A stretch of 17,464 nt of DNA from DASUUR01 sp036373975. Lineage in GTDB: Bacteria > Patescibacteriota > Saccharimonadia > Saccharimonadales > Saccharimonadaceae. The stretch lies in contig DASUUR010000023.1 in assembly GCA_036373975.1 (NCBI GenBank), forward strand, positions 1-17,464, given 5' to 3'. The notes below the pieces were generated by a model. The model made no database searches, was not told the origin of the DNA, and worked only from the letters and a program-made list of their open reading frames with translations. Below are positions 1-6,443 of the stretch, one piece after another. Position numbers and translations under genes: made by a program. How positions within the stretch are numbered: the first letter of the stretch is position 1; every line of letters begins with the position of its first letter.

Positions 1-16
1 GTACAGTAATAAGTTG

Positions 17-22
17 TATAAT
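17..22 (+). promoter_or_regulatory. -10 element (TATAAT) before the first small gene
   Basis: A perfect TATAAT lies 27 bases before the ATG at 50. Any -35 region would sit at or beyond the window edge, so only the -10 can be seen. Confidence 0.5.
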
Positions 23-49
23 ACTAATTACATCTAAAACCTCCGAGAA

Positions 50-352
50 ATGAGGTGTGTGTCCGTGTTCAGGGACTTGTCGGATCCGAATGGCATGGTG
101 CCGCCGGGTACCTACGCATTTTCGTTCGTTCAGTCTGAGCAACGTGTACGAAGGGTAGGGATCTCAGAGGCGCCGATCATTGCCACGAGTGTCAAGCTCC
201 ACGTCTGGCATAGCACAATCACGGTAGAACACCCTACGTTCAGGGTTGCGGTGTATGAAGAGGCTTTGCAGGTCGCCCAGGGAGAGTTGTTCAAGGATAC
301 GGCACCGCCGCCTGACAGCTGGGACTTGCATGTCTTCCTTCCTGAGCCCTAG
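50..352 (+). CDS. hypothetical protein, about 100 aa
   Basis: I do not recognise this protein. It is small and probably soluble, with alternating hydrophobic residues that suggest beta structure (for example SVKLHVWHSTITVEHPTFRV) and an acidic, proline-rich end (APPPDSWDLHVFLPEP). No signal peptide or membrane segment is seen. A TATAAT lies just upstream, and the stop codon falls inside the left arm of a strong hairpin followed by T residues, so the gene looks like a single-gene transcription unit. The start is uncertain. The ATG at 50 has no good Shine-Dalgarno site, whereas in-frame GTG codons at 59 and 65 follow a GAGG at 52-55. The G+C-rich codon use matches other short unknown genes in the window. 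Confidence 0.6.
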   Translation: MRCVSVFRDLSDPNGMVPPGTYAFSFVQSEQRVRRVGISEAPIIATSVKLHVWHSTITVEHPTFRVAVYEEALQVAQGELFKDTAPPPDSWDLHVFLPEP

Positions 353-405
353 TCACTAACTAGTTGTAAGCATTGAGCTTCGGGGTTAGTGACTCGGGCT
401 TTTTG
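346..405 (+). terminator. Rho-independent terminator of the 50-352 gene
   Basis: Arms 346-360 and 385-399 pair over 15 positions with one mismatch and are followed directly by TTTTTT. The left arm contains the stop codon of the upstream gene. Confidence 0.85.
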
Positions 406-431
406 CTTTGTGCTGAATAAGATCTTTCTTG

Positions 432-465
432 CCTGGGCGTATACACTGTCGTGCATACGCCCAGG
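432..465 (-). terminator. hairpin, probable terminator of the acyl-CoA dehydrogenase-like gene
   Basis: Arms 432-442 and 455-465 form an 11-bp perfect stem with a 12-base loop. It lies 32 bases past the stop of the minus-strand gene at 497-1648. On that strand it is followed by CAAGAAAGATCTTATTC, which is not a proper U-tract, so termination is inferred from position and stem strength. Confidence 0.5.
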
Positions 466-496
466 GCTTGCCTAGAAGGAGTGAAGAAGGGGGCGG

Positions 497-1648
497 CTAG
501 CCGGCATCGGCCGGATTCTGCCCCATCACAAGGTGTCCAGCGAGCCCGTAGGCCGATGAAGTGGTCGGTGCCATGAGGCCCGCCACCTGCAGATCAGCGC
601 GAAGCCGCTGGGTCTCAGGATCCATGAGGCCGGTCAGGCCTGCCTCGGTCCGGAGCATCGGTTCGCACCTAGCGGCCGCCTCGCCGACTGCCGCCTTGGC
701 CAGCATCATCAGCCTGGGGGTGTCGGGGTTCTGCTGATCGTACGCCGTCAAGGCATACAGCAGCTTGAGATAGACCTCGAGTAGGTCGCCGCTGCATGCG
801 CCCATGCGCTGAGCGACATCGAGCTGGTAGCTGAGCGGACGACCCTGCACCATGCGCATCTTCAGCACCGCGACGGTCTTTTCGAAGAGACGACACAGAA
901 TGCCGTAGTAAGCCACGGTGTAACCGAACGTCCTGGTGCCGTGCCGAAGCATGACGGTTCCCAGGAAGTCATCGGTCTTGTAGACGAATGCTTCGGGCCC
1001 AATCCTGACATCGTCGAACATCACAGAGTTGTTGTTGGTGGGCTGCAGGAAGTCACTGTCGTGCCATTCCTCGCCCTCAGTCATGCCAGGTAGGCCGGTG
1101 GGCACTGCCAGACAGACGGTGTATTCGGTGCCCACGGTGTGCGCGTACACCAGCATCCACTTGGATTGCCGATACCCGGTGACGACCTTCTTTTTGCCGT
1201 TCAGGACCCACTGGCCATCGATGTATTCGGCGGTGACATCACGAGGAATGAAGGTAGGGGGCGCGTAGCCAACCGACTTGTCCTCAGACACCGCAGCACA
1301 GAAGGGATCGGTGAGGCCGAGTCGGTGCAGCCGGATTCGGGCTTCAGGGCTTTCGGCCCGGCTGATCTCGCTCATCGCGAAGGCATGCATGGAAAGCCAC
1401 AGCACCAGCGACGGGTTGCCTTCGGCCAGTTTGGCGAAGGTCAGGCCGAGCGTCACGGAGTCGGCGCTTTGCCCGCCGAGTTCGCTTGGCACGCACAGGC
1501 CAAGGTAGCGCTGCATCACTTCAAGGTCCGAGGACTGGAAGAGCCGCTGCTCGTAAGCCTCAGCGGCGTGTTCGCGCAACGTTTGCGCGTCTGTCGCTGC
1601 CGTGCTCAGCATCTGCTGCTGCCAAGGGCTGAGTGCAAAACTGATCAT
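497..1648 (-). CDS. acyl-CoA dehydrogenase-family flavoprotein
   Basis: At 383 residues it is the usual length for the acyl-CoA dehydrogenase (ACAD) superfamily: helical N-domain, beta middle domain, helical C-domain. Visible family marks are VPSELGGQ (53-60, like the PEELGG motif), NGKKKVVTG (150-158, like the NGxKxWITN flavin-side motif) and VMFDDVRIGPEAF (about 209-221, like FddVrVP). Family members bind FAD and oxidise or hydroxylate acyl-thioester or amine substrates. The C-terminal stretch that usually reads YEGT(S/A) with the catalytic Glu instead reads APTTSS, so classical dehydrogenation is doubtful. A relative of the polyketide-extender or N-hydroxylating ACADs, or a repurposed fold, is possible. 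No thiolase, enoyl-CoA hydratase or electron-transfer flavoprotein gene is nearby. A TATAAT lies upstream. The SD site is weak (GGTGATG, about 7 bases before the ATG). Confidence 0.8.
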   Translation of the reverse strand: MISFALSPWQQQMLSTAATDAQTLREHAAEAYEQRLFQSSDLEVMQRYLGLCVPSELGGQSADSVTLGLTFAKLAEGNPSLVLWLSMHAFAMSEISRAESPEARIRLHRLGLTDPFCAAVSEDKSVGYAPPTFIPRDVTAEYIDGQWVLNGKKKVVTGYRQSKWMLVYAHTVGTEYTVCLAVPTGLPGMTEGEEWHDSDFLQPTNNNSVMFDDVRIGPEAFVYKTDDFLGTVMLRHGTRTFGYTVAYYGILCRLFEKTVAVLKMRMVQGRPLSYQLDVAQRMGACSGDLLEVYLKLLYALTAYDQQNPDTPRLMMLAKAAVGEAAARCEPMLRTEAGLTGLMDPETQRLRADLQVAGLMAPTTSSAYGLAGHLVMGQNPADAG

Positions 1649-1694
1649 GCTGCATCACCACTTTCTAGGCGGATTGCTCATGTAGAGCTTTTTG

Positions 1695-1722
1695 ATTATA
1701 GATAATTACAGAGTAATCCCAA
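1695..1722 (-). promoter_or_regulatory. promoter of the acyl-CoA dehydrogenase-like gene
   Basis: On the minus strand, TTGGGA (1717-1722), a 16-base spacer and a perfect TATAAT (1695-1700) lie 46 bases before the start codon. This is a sigma70-type arrangement. Confidence 0.55.
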
Positions 1723-1745
1723 AGCAGCAGCATTTTAATGGGTGG

Positions 1746-1779
1746 GGGCATCCTGGCTGTTGGCGCAGCCAGGATGCCC
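1746..1779 (-). terminator. hairpin, probable terminator of the Nudix-like gene at 1798-2244
   Basis: Arms 1746-1758 and 1767-1779 pair perfectly over 13 bp with an 8-base loop. It lies 18 bases past the stop of the minus-strand gene. There is no clear U-tract on that strand. The stem also separates this gene from the promoter of the next minus-strand gene. Confidence 0.6.
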
Positions 1780-1797
1780 TTAATTGCTCACACCTGG

Positions 1798-2244
1798 CTA
1801 CCTCTTGGGCAGCCAATTCTTGCAGAACTCCGGAATTGGGAGCCCGTCATTGCTGCGGCCTGCCTCGATCTCCTCGCGGGTTACCAAGTGCAAGCGCCTC
1901 TCACGAGCCACTACGGCCTCGAGCTCGGTCACCATGTTCTTCGGAACCGTGGCGAGCACCAGGTAGTCGTAGCAGAAAGTCTCCACGGGCCGCACGGGGA
2001 AGGTGAGGTAGCTGTGGTCGATGCGCTTCCTGCTCACTAGGCCGAAGTGCTTCTTGGCGATGGCCAAGCGCTTGGCAAGAGCGAGCGGCAAGCCGCACTC
2101 CTTGGTTTCCTCGATGAGCTCCTGCTTGGCAACACCGGGGAAGTCCAGCTTCCTCTCGCGTTTCTTCACCCACTTCCCAACCTCGGACAGGTTCGCAAGG
2201 GGTACCTTGAAGCGCAGATCGTTGTCGTCTTCGCTGCCCTTCAC
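1798..2244 (-). CDS. Nudix-like protein (degenerate box), GTG start coupled to the upstream ORF
   Basis: This 148-residue protein contains LDFPGVAKQELIEETKECGL at about residues 33-52. It resembles the core of a Nudix box (REUxEExGU), with Gln for the Arg and two extra residues before the Gly. Nudix enzymes hydrolyse nucleoside diphosphates linked to another group and use the box glutamates to hold Mg2+. Both EE residues are present, but the insertion makes activity uncertain. The GTG start overlaps the stop of the preceding 54-codon ORF by four bases (GTGA), which implies translational coupling. The N-terminal beta strand expected of a Nudix fold is weak here, while the upstream ORF has one. 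The two may therefore be parts of one function, or one broken gene. Confidence 0.6.
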   Translation of the reverse strand: MKGSEDDNDLRFKVPLANLSEVGKWVKKRERKLDFPGVAKQELIEETKECGLPLALAKRLAIAKKHFGLVSRKRIDHSYLTFPVRPVETFCYDYLVLATVPKNMVTELEAVVARERRLHLVTREEIEAGRSNDGLPIPEFCKNWLPKR

Positions 2245-2405
2245 CCTTCGAAGTCGAAGGCGCCAAACTTCTTGGCGAGGTCCGCAATCTGCTTGTCGCT
2301 ACCAGTGGCACCACCACCAATGAACCAGCCGGTTGGGGTGCCGGCGTTGTCACTGTGGATGTCGGTGATGATCAAGAACCGACCGTCAGGCAGTCGAATG
2401 ATCAC
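2241..2405 (-). CDS. small coupled ORF, 54 aa, unknown (Nudix N-terminus-like)
   Basis: GTG start at 2403-2405 and TGA at 2241-2243, giving 54 residues. It begins MIIRLPDGRFLIITDI, two beta strands typical of the first part of a Nudix domain, followed by GWFIGGG, which resembles the GGxxxPGG lead-in to a Nudix box. The box itself is absent. Its stop overlaps the start of the 148-residue Nudix-like gene by GTGA, and its own start overlaps the stop of a 13-codon ORF by GTGA. Either it is a separate small subunit translated by termination-reinitiation, or it is the N-terminal part of a protein split by a frameshift. No in-frame start lies further upstream before a stop. Confidence 0.55.
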   Translation of the reverse strand: MIIRLPDGRFLIITDIHSDNAGTPTGWFIGGGATGSDKQIADLAKKFGAFDFEG

Positions 2406-2443
2406 CTCACCGAGACACTGACGCGGATACTAGCGACACTCAT
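2402..2443 (-). CDS. possible 13-residue leader ORF
   Basis: ATG at 2441-2443 is preceded by GGGAG with a 6-base spacer, the best SD site in this transcript. The ORF reads MSVASIRVSVSVR and stops at a TGA that overlaps the next GTG start (GTGA). It could be a translated leader that loads ribosomes onto the coupled ORFs, or the true N-terminus of the next protein if an indel lies near 2405-2425. Confidence 0.35.
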   Translation of the reverse strand: MSVASIRVSVSVR

Positions 2444-2485
2444 CTACTGCTCCCGTTCTACTTTAGCTCCGGATGTGACTGGGGT

Positions 2486-2491
2486 AGTATA
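2486..2491 (-). promoter_or_regulatory. -10 element (TATACT) for the coupled ORF chain
   Basis: TATACT on the minus strand lies 42 bases before the ATG at 2443. No good -35 is seen at the standard distance. Confidence 0.4.
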
Positions 2492-2533
2492 ACATATTTT
2501 TAGTATTTTGCTGGTGTGGACACCCAGAGTTAC

Positions 2534-3496
2534 TTATTTCGGTTCGTGCGGAAACCACTCCAGTTTGATACGAGCACGAAGACGTCCATCGGGATCATAT
2601 TCGTTATTGATATATTCTGGCTGGACTGTCCTCGGGTTAAGATCTGCCCTGAAATAATGCGTACGGTCCTCTGCCTTGATGGTCTTAAAGCTGTGGTGTC
2701 CGGCCTCTTTAAGGCGGAGCAGGCTGCCGATGGACACAATTTTAAGGATATGGTCATCATCCTCGATGCCAAGCTCTTCAAGCAAGCCGCGTCGGGCTGT
2801 GCTGTAAGGACGTTCGGGCTGACCGTTGGTTATGTGCCCCGTTTCGCCCAGACTGCTGCGGAGCTTGGACTTTGTTGTTCGCGAATTTCCATTGGCATCG
2901 AAATGTGTTGTGTCTGTTTCTTGCAGTTTATAGGTCGTATTGTCGGCATTGGTATAGTAAACGTTCAGCATTGTCTGTGCCGTTGATAGCCATAGCGCCC
3001 CTTTGACTATATGGAGGGCAATATTCTCAACCTCTTGATGAGCAGGAGCAAGCTTGATGTCGCTGTAGAGGCGATGAACAGAAGCTGTCCACTGGTCAGT
3101 CGGTACATCATGAGCAGCGAGCAGCCGGCGTAACTCTGCTTCGCTTGTAATGGCAAGTTGTGTATTGGCATTTGTAACGCGCTGCCGTTCGAACAGGCTT
3201 GCGTCAAGAGCGTCCATATGTTCCGGTAAGAATGTGCCTTCGTAGGCACGAGTACGTAAGTCGTCAGCCGATGCCCACTGTTCGCTAAAGGTATCCCGTG
3301 GGGGGTGATGGTCGATCGGAGCGAACTGCCAAGGGGCCTGATGATCTGGCTGGAAGATTGCGTAGTGGCCTAGTGCAGTAAAAATGGTTTCACCAAAGCG
3401 TGGGGTCTCGGCCTTTAGCTCATAATTTCTACGGATAACTTCGATTGGTTGTTGACCCGGCGCTCGCAAGGCCACAATCTCACTTGGGTGTGGCAT
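2534..3496 (-). CDS. Nudix-like hydrolase with long N-terminal extension
   Basis: The start is placed at the ATG at 3494-3496 because AAAGGAGA sits about 8 bases before it; an upstream extension would read through a hairpin. The product has 320 residues. A Nudix-type box lies near residues 228-244: Glu228, seven residues, then RGLLEELGI, matching Ex7REUxEExGU except that Gly237 replaces the first Glu after Arg. Two of the usual metal ligands (Glu240, Glu241) are kept. The roughly 180 residues before the Nudix-like domain match nothing I recognise. It starts MPHPSEIVALRAPG and is soluble with no signal peptide. Hydrolysis of a nucleotide-linked substrate is inferred. The altered box could mean loss of activity. 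The gene lies 75 bases after the minus-strand gene at 3571-4023, with a perfect hairpin between them. Confidence 0.65.
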   Translation of the reverse strand: MPHPSEIVALRAPGQQPIEVIRRNYELKAETPRFGETIFTALGHYAIFQPDHQAPWQFAPIDHHPPRDTFSEQWASADDLRTRAYEGTFLPEHMDALDASLFERQRVTNANTQLAITSEAELRRLLAAHDVPTDQWTASVHRLYSDIKLAPAHQEVENIALHIVKGALWLSTAQTMLNVYYTNADNTTYKLQETDTTHFDANGNSRTTKSKLRSSLGETGHITNGQPERPYSTARRGLLEELGIEDDDHILKIVSIGSLLRLKEAGHHSFKTIKAEDRTHYFRADLNPRTVQPEYINNEYDPDGRLRARIKLEWFPHEPK

Positions 3497-3520
3497 GAAA
3501 GATATCTCCTTTAATCGATG

Positions 3521-3556
3521 CCCTCGGTCACTTTCGAGTCCGAAAGTGACCGAGGG
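3521..3556 (-). terminator. perfect 16-bp hairpin between two minus-strand genes
   Basis: Arms 3521-3536 and 3541-3556 are perfectly complementary with a 4-base loop. It follows the stop at 3571 and ends 10 bases before the SD of the next gene. There is no U-tract on the minus strand, so it could be a terminator, a processing site or a leader structure that affects translation of the 320-residue protein. Confidence 0.6.
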
Positions 3557-3570
3557 GCGTCTGTTGGCTG

Positions 3571-4023
3571 CTAGTGCTCGAGCACGCCGTCGTGCACCTT
3601 CCTGAGGTGATCCAGGTGCCATGCGATTTCGGACCTCATGGTGTTGGTCATGTTCGGACTGCTCGCCTGCAACGTGTCAACAACGCCGAGAAGAGTTGCG
3701 TACTTCCTGTCAAACTCTTCTTGAGGGGCGCCGTGAGTGGCGCAGAGCACGTTCAGGCAGTTGGCCTTGACCGCAAAAACTGTGTCCTGAGCAGGGAGCG
3801 ACCGCTGCGCGGCACGCAGGGCGAACGGCGCTGCTTCGGGGCGTCGTGACGGCGTCTTTGCGATCACATCGGCGTACCAAAAGAGGATCTTGGTGTACGT
3901 CTCGAGGGGCAGAGTGTCTTCGCTGGTTCGCACCAGGAGCGCAAGCTGTTCTTCAACGTCACTCCATTCCGCCCTTCCTTTTTCGGCGTTGTCGCGCAGG
4001 GCAATGATGTAGTCGATGCTCAT
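3571..4023 (-). CDS. hypothetical helical protein, 150 aa
   Basis: I do not recognise the family. The start is set at the ATG at 4021-4023, which follows TAGGAGATCTG, a strong SD; a longer reading frame reaching 4089 has no such site. The product begins MSIDYIIALRDNAEKGRAEW and appears almost entirely alpha-helical, with regular hydrophobic spacing and segments resembling a helical-repeat (TPR-like) fold: LETYTKILFWYADVIAKT, APFALRAAQRSLPAQDTVFA. A helical-repeat fold is a guess from periodicity. There is no signal peptide or membrane segment. A -10-like TATCAT lies at 4061-4066. Its codon use is G+C-rich like the other hairpin-bounded unknown genes. Confidence 0.7.
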   Translation of the reverse strand: MSIDYIIALRDNAEKGRAEWSDVEEQLALLVRTSEDTLPLETYTKILFWYADVIAKTPSRRPEAAPFALRAAQRSLPAQDTVFAVKANCLNVLCATHGAPQEEFDRKYATLLGVVDTLQASSPNMTNTMRSEIAWHLDHLRKVHDGVLEH

Positions 4024-4080
4024 CAGATCTCCTAGGTAGAGCGCCAGTACCTGAGCAATTATGATATAAGAATAGAAGGT

Positions 4081-4173
4081 ATGCAACACTACACGTTCAT
4101 CCGATGGACAAAGGGCTTGCGCAGCGTAGATGCTGGCGAGCTCGCCCGGACGTACCGTGTATACATTGCTTAA
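4081..4173 (+). CDS. possible 30-aa small protein
   Basis: ATG at 4081 opens a 30-codon frame (MQHYTFIRWTKGLRSVDAGE...) ending TAA at 4171. A TATAAG at 4065-4070 would start transcription within a few bases of the ATG. It fills most of the otherwise empty spacer between the divergent genes at 4023 and 4233. Nothing but the open frame and the -10 supports it. Confidence 0.2.
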   Translation: MQHYTFIRWTKGLRSVDAGELARTYRVYIA

Positions 4174-4232
4174 ATTTGGTAAGAGTTATATGATCCACTT
4201 GCACGCATGTTACCGCTGAGAGGAAAAAGGCA

Positions 4233-4706
4233 ATGGAGACTGTACTCCGACCGGTTGCTAGAAGGGATGTTCAAACCCTGGCGCTGATTATGACACAGGC
4301 CATCGCTACCCGTAACGGCAGCGCCTATTGTGGCATAAATCCTGACTTCTTAGCGTTTATTCGTGAAGCACTGAACCGACCTAAGGGTTGGTCGCGTGTG
4401 GCATGTCTCGATGGTCAGATAGTAGGGTTCGCAATTGGCGCACCTATGCTTGATGTGGCGGTATCTAAGTCCGAGGAGCTTATGTTCCTGATGACACTGC
4501 CCGAATACTGGGGGAGGGGTATCGGTAGCGAGTTACTTAAAGCCGCCGCTCGCATTTGCAGGACCAGGCGCGCCCGTTATGTCAAATTGCATGCACAGAA
4601 AAGTAATCGCCGTGCTCTTGATCTGTACGCGCGCCACGGCTATGTTGTAATTGACAGTGCCGATATCACAAATGATCCGCTGTTGACCCTACAACTCAAG
4701 CTGTGA
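4233..4706 (+). CDS. GNAT-family N-acetyltransferase
   Basis: The 157-residue length fits a single GNAT domain. The acetyl-CoA pyrophosphate-binding motif is clear at about residues 92-102 (YWGRGIGSELL, matching R/QxxGxG/A). The C-terminal NRRALDLYARHGY (125-137) is the usual helix and beta strand that close the fold. GNAT enzymes move an acetyl group from acetyl-CoA to an amine; the substrate cannot be read from sequence, though a protein N-terminus or small amine is typical. The protein is cytosolic. The start ATG follows GAGAGGAAAAAGGCA, an acceptable SD. A TATATG at about 4188-4193 may be the -10. The gene is followed 54 bases later by an unknown small gene on the same strand. Confidence 0.9.
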   Translation: METVLRPVARRDVQTLALIMTQAIATRNGSAYCGINPDFLAFIREALNRPKGWSRVACLDGQIVGFAIGAPMLDVAVSKSEELMFLMTLPEYWGRGIGSELLKAAARICRTRRARYVKLHAQKSNRRALDLYARHGYVVIDSADITNDPLLTLQLKL

Positions 4707-4760
4707 TCATTTGGCTATCTATGACATAATCGGGATAGGCTCGCAACCCTGGAGGTGGAT

Positions 4761-5162
4761 GTGTCCAAGACCGTGTTAGTCCTTCCGTTTGTGGTAGACG
4801 AGACAAACTTGCAGGTGTTCCTGCATAGGGAGGTGGCGTTACCGCAACCGTTACCAGATTTACTGTTCCTTGGGCAGCTGCCATCGGAATCACTGAAGGT
4901 GCTTACGTCTGAGCGTACCCTTTTTGGGCGCTTTGCACACATTGTGGCACGGTACGAATCGTGGAGCCCGAGTACAAGAGGACCGGTGTATGACCTCGAG
5001 AATGATGTGAACTATGTCGTTCTCGAAGATGGCCCCGAGCCTGATGTCTGCATGCCGTTTTTGCTGGAGCGAGGATGGAGCAACGAGCCTTTGCCGCTGT
5101 GGCTCCTCTGGGCGATCAGCAGGCCCCGACGCGACCCATATCAGGCAGTGCCTGATATGTAA
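4761..5162 (+). CDS. hypothetical protein, 133 aa
   Basis: I chose the GTG at 4761 because the SD GGAGG (4751-4755) sits 5 bases before it; a GTG at 4755 would overlap the SD. The product begins MSKTVLVLPFVVDETNLQVF, a pair of beta strands as seen at the start of Nudix domains, but no Nudix box follows and no other family is evident. The C-terminal half is rich in Trp, Pro and Leu (PLPLWLLWAISRPRRDPYQA). There is no signal peptide. It is probably soluble. It could be a Nudix fold that has lost its catalytic loop, but the evidence is only the N-terminal strand pattern. A strong bidirectional hairpin follows. Confidence 0.65.
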   Translation: MSKTVLVLPFVVDETNLQVFLHREVALPQPLPDLLFLGQLPSESLKVLTSERTLFGRFAHIVARYESWSPSTRGPVYDLENDVNYVVLEDGPEPDVCMPFLLERGWSNEPLPLWLLWAISRPRRDPYQAVPDM

Positions 5163-5183
5163 CGTGGGTTCAGCGAGGGATTA

Positions 5184-5227
5184 AGTGAATGGCGGCTGGC
5201 ATTTAGATCGCCCAGCCGCCATTCACT
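5184..5227. terminator. bidirectional terminator hairpin between convergent genes
   Basis: Arms 5184-5199 and 5212-5227 pair perfectly over 16 bp with a 12-base loop. It sits between the plus-strand stop at 5162 and the minus-strand stop at 5245. Confidence 0.75.
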
Positions 5228-5244
5228 AGACGACTGTTGTTGAT

Positions 5245-6351
5245 CTATTTACGCGTCTCCGACTCTTGCCACAAGAGGGTCCAGGACTGTGGAGTTAATT
5301 CAAACTTTTCCATAATATTCTTATGCAAATCAGCCTGCGAGAATTTCCTTAGCGGATCGTTGTGGACCAGGTATTCTTCGATCTTGCGATAAACACCGGT
5401 CAAGGCTTGTTTGTCTGACGGGGGTAGGGGGTCGCTGGCTTCTCGGCGAGAAGTAATAAGGCGAACTGTATCGAGTGTTACATCTATGTCCGCAGGGCGG
5501 GATGCCAAGCTAGCGACATAGAGGATAATATTCAGTTCTAGTGATGTGTGGGGCTTGGGCTGCGTGTCTTTTGTATTGAACGCATCTGTTGTGGTGAACT
5601 TATATCCAGCTATTGTCAGAATCAATGCTCCCACTACAAAGGGGATGATGGTAAAGCTGTAGTCATAATACCAGTCACCAGTTGTCATGGCGAGCTGAAT
5701 GGCGGCATAGTGCCAGCCTGCAAATGCAATAACTGTGAGCGCGGCGCAGAGCCAGCTCACGGAGTGTTTATACGCTTCACCAATCTTTGTACGAATAAGA
5801 AACGCCGTGATCGCCGCAAACGTTATGAATACGGAGTTCCAGATACTTAGTGCTAGCGCTAGCTGGAAGGTAAGCTCGTCTTCGGCTACCTGTACATGTG
5901 GCAGTCGGGATGCGGCAAATGAGAGAGCGACTGTCGCTATTAAGGCTATGACCGGCGATATCCAGAAGGTTTTAATATGAAGGAGTTTGGCGAATGCACG
6001 AATGCCGTAAAATATGCCAAGAACCCCCAATAGGTAGGGCACGGCTAATCCCCCAGAATTTATCCAGAAACCCCATTCGAAAAGACTAACAAGTGGGAGC
6101 TGAATCTGGGCCAGCCCAAATACGCCGATTCCAAAACAAAGAAAGATATATGCTCGTTGTAGCTCGGCTTTGAATTGCTTCGCACCTTTCAAAAAGAGCG
6201 GTATTGCCAGTAGGTTTAGTAGCGCCGCTATGAGAGATAGTGTGAGAGTCACCTGGAATTCTAAGCCGCGGTAGGAAAGCAGGGATCCTACTCCGATACT
6301 ACTAAGAATTATGCCTGCAACACATAAGGTTATTACGGTTGAGTATTTCAT
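5245..6351 (-). CDS. eight-helix membrane protein with cytosolic C-terminal domain
   Basis: The 368-residue product has eight hydrophobic segments, at about residues 5-27, 31-54, 67-90, 99-120, 128-148, 161-186, 197-221 and 231-250. A charged soluble tail of roughly 115 residues follows. The tail includes DIDVTLDTVRLITSRREASD and KIEEYLVHNDPLRKFSQADL. I know no family for it. The build, a membrane sensor-like module followed by a helical cytosolic tail, suggests a receptor or transport accessory protein, which is inference. No kinase, GGDEF or transporter signature is visible. The start ATG is preceded by GGAGG, but with a long 12-base gap. The gene is convergent with 4761-5162 and divergent from 6444-7082. 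Confidence 0.75.
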   Translation of the reverse strand: MKYSTVITLCVAGIILSSIGVGSLLSYRGLEFQVTLTLSLIAALLNLLAIPLFLKGAKQFKAELQRAYIFLCFGIGVFGLAQIQLPLVSLFEWGFWINSGGLAVPYLLGVLGIFYGIRAFAKLLHIKTFWISPVIALIATVALSFAASRLPHVQVAEDELTFQLALALSIWNSVFITFAAITAFLIRTKIGEAYKHSVSWLCAALTVIAFAGWHYAAIQLAMTTGDWYYDYSFTIIPFVVGALILTIAGYKFTTTDAFNTKDTQPKPHTSLELNIILYVASLASRPADIDVTLDTVRLITSRREASDPLPPSDKQALTGVYRKIEEYLVHNDPLRKFSQADLHKNIMEKFELTPQSWTLLWQESETRK

Positions 6352-6437
6352 ATTGTGGTGCCGCCTCCACTAATGTTTTATGACCTATTTCGTACTATTT
6401 TATCATGATCTTAGGGCGCTGATCGGCTTCTTTTAGA

Positions 6438-6443
6438 TATACT
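6438..6443 (+). promoter_or_regulatory. -10 element abutting the start codon (leaderless)
   Basis: TATACT ends directly before the ATG at 6444, so transcription would be expected to begin near the in-frame GTG at 6450. No SD is present. A leaderless mRNA starting at that GTG is the simplest reading. Confidence 0.5.

Noticed and set aside
1139..1705. A 188-codon plus-strand frame
   Set aside because: It lies opposite the acyl-CoA dehydrogenase-like gene, whose family motifs are clear, and it has no recognisable features.
2516..2986. A 156-codon plus-strand frame
   Set aside because: It is antisense to the 320-residue Nudix-like gene, with Cys-rich, feature-less translation.
346..5227. Possibility that the hairpin-bounded genes are an integron cassette array
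   Set aside because: The hairpins are perfect rather than bulged, lack the RYYYAAC/GTTRRRY core sites I could test, and the genes point in both directions; no integrase gene is present.
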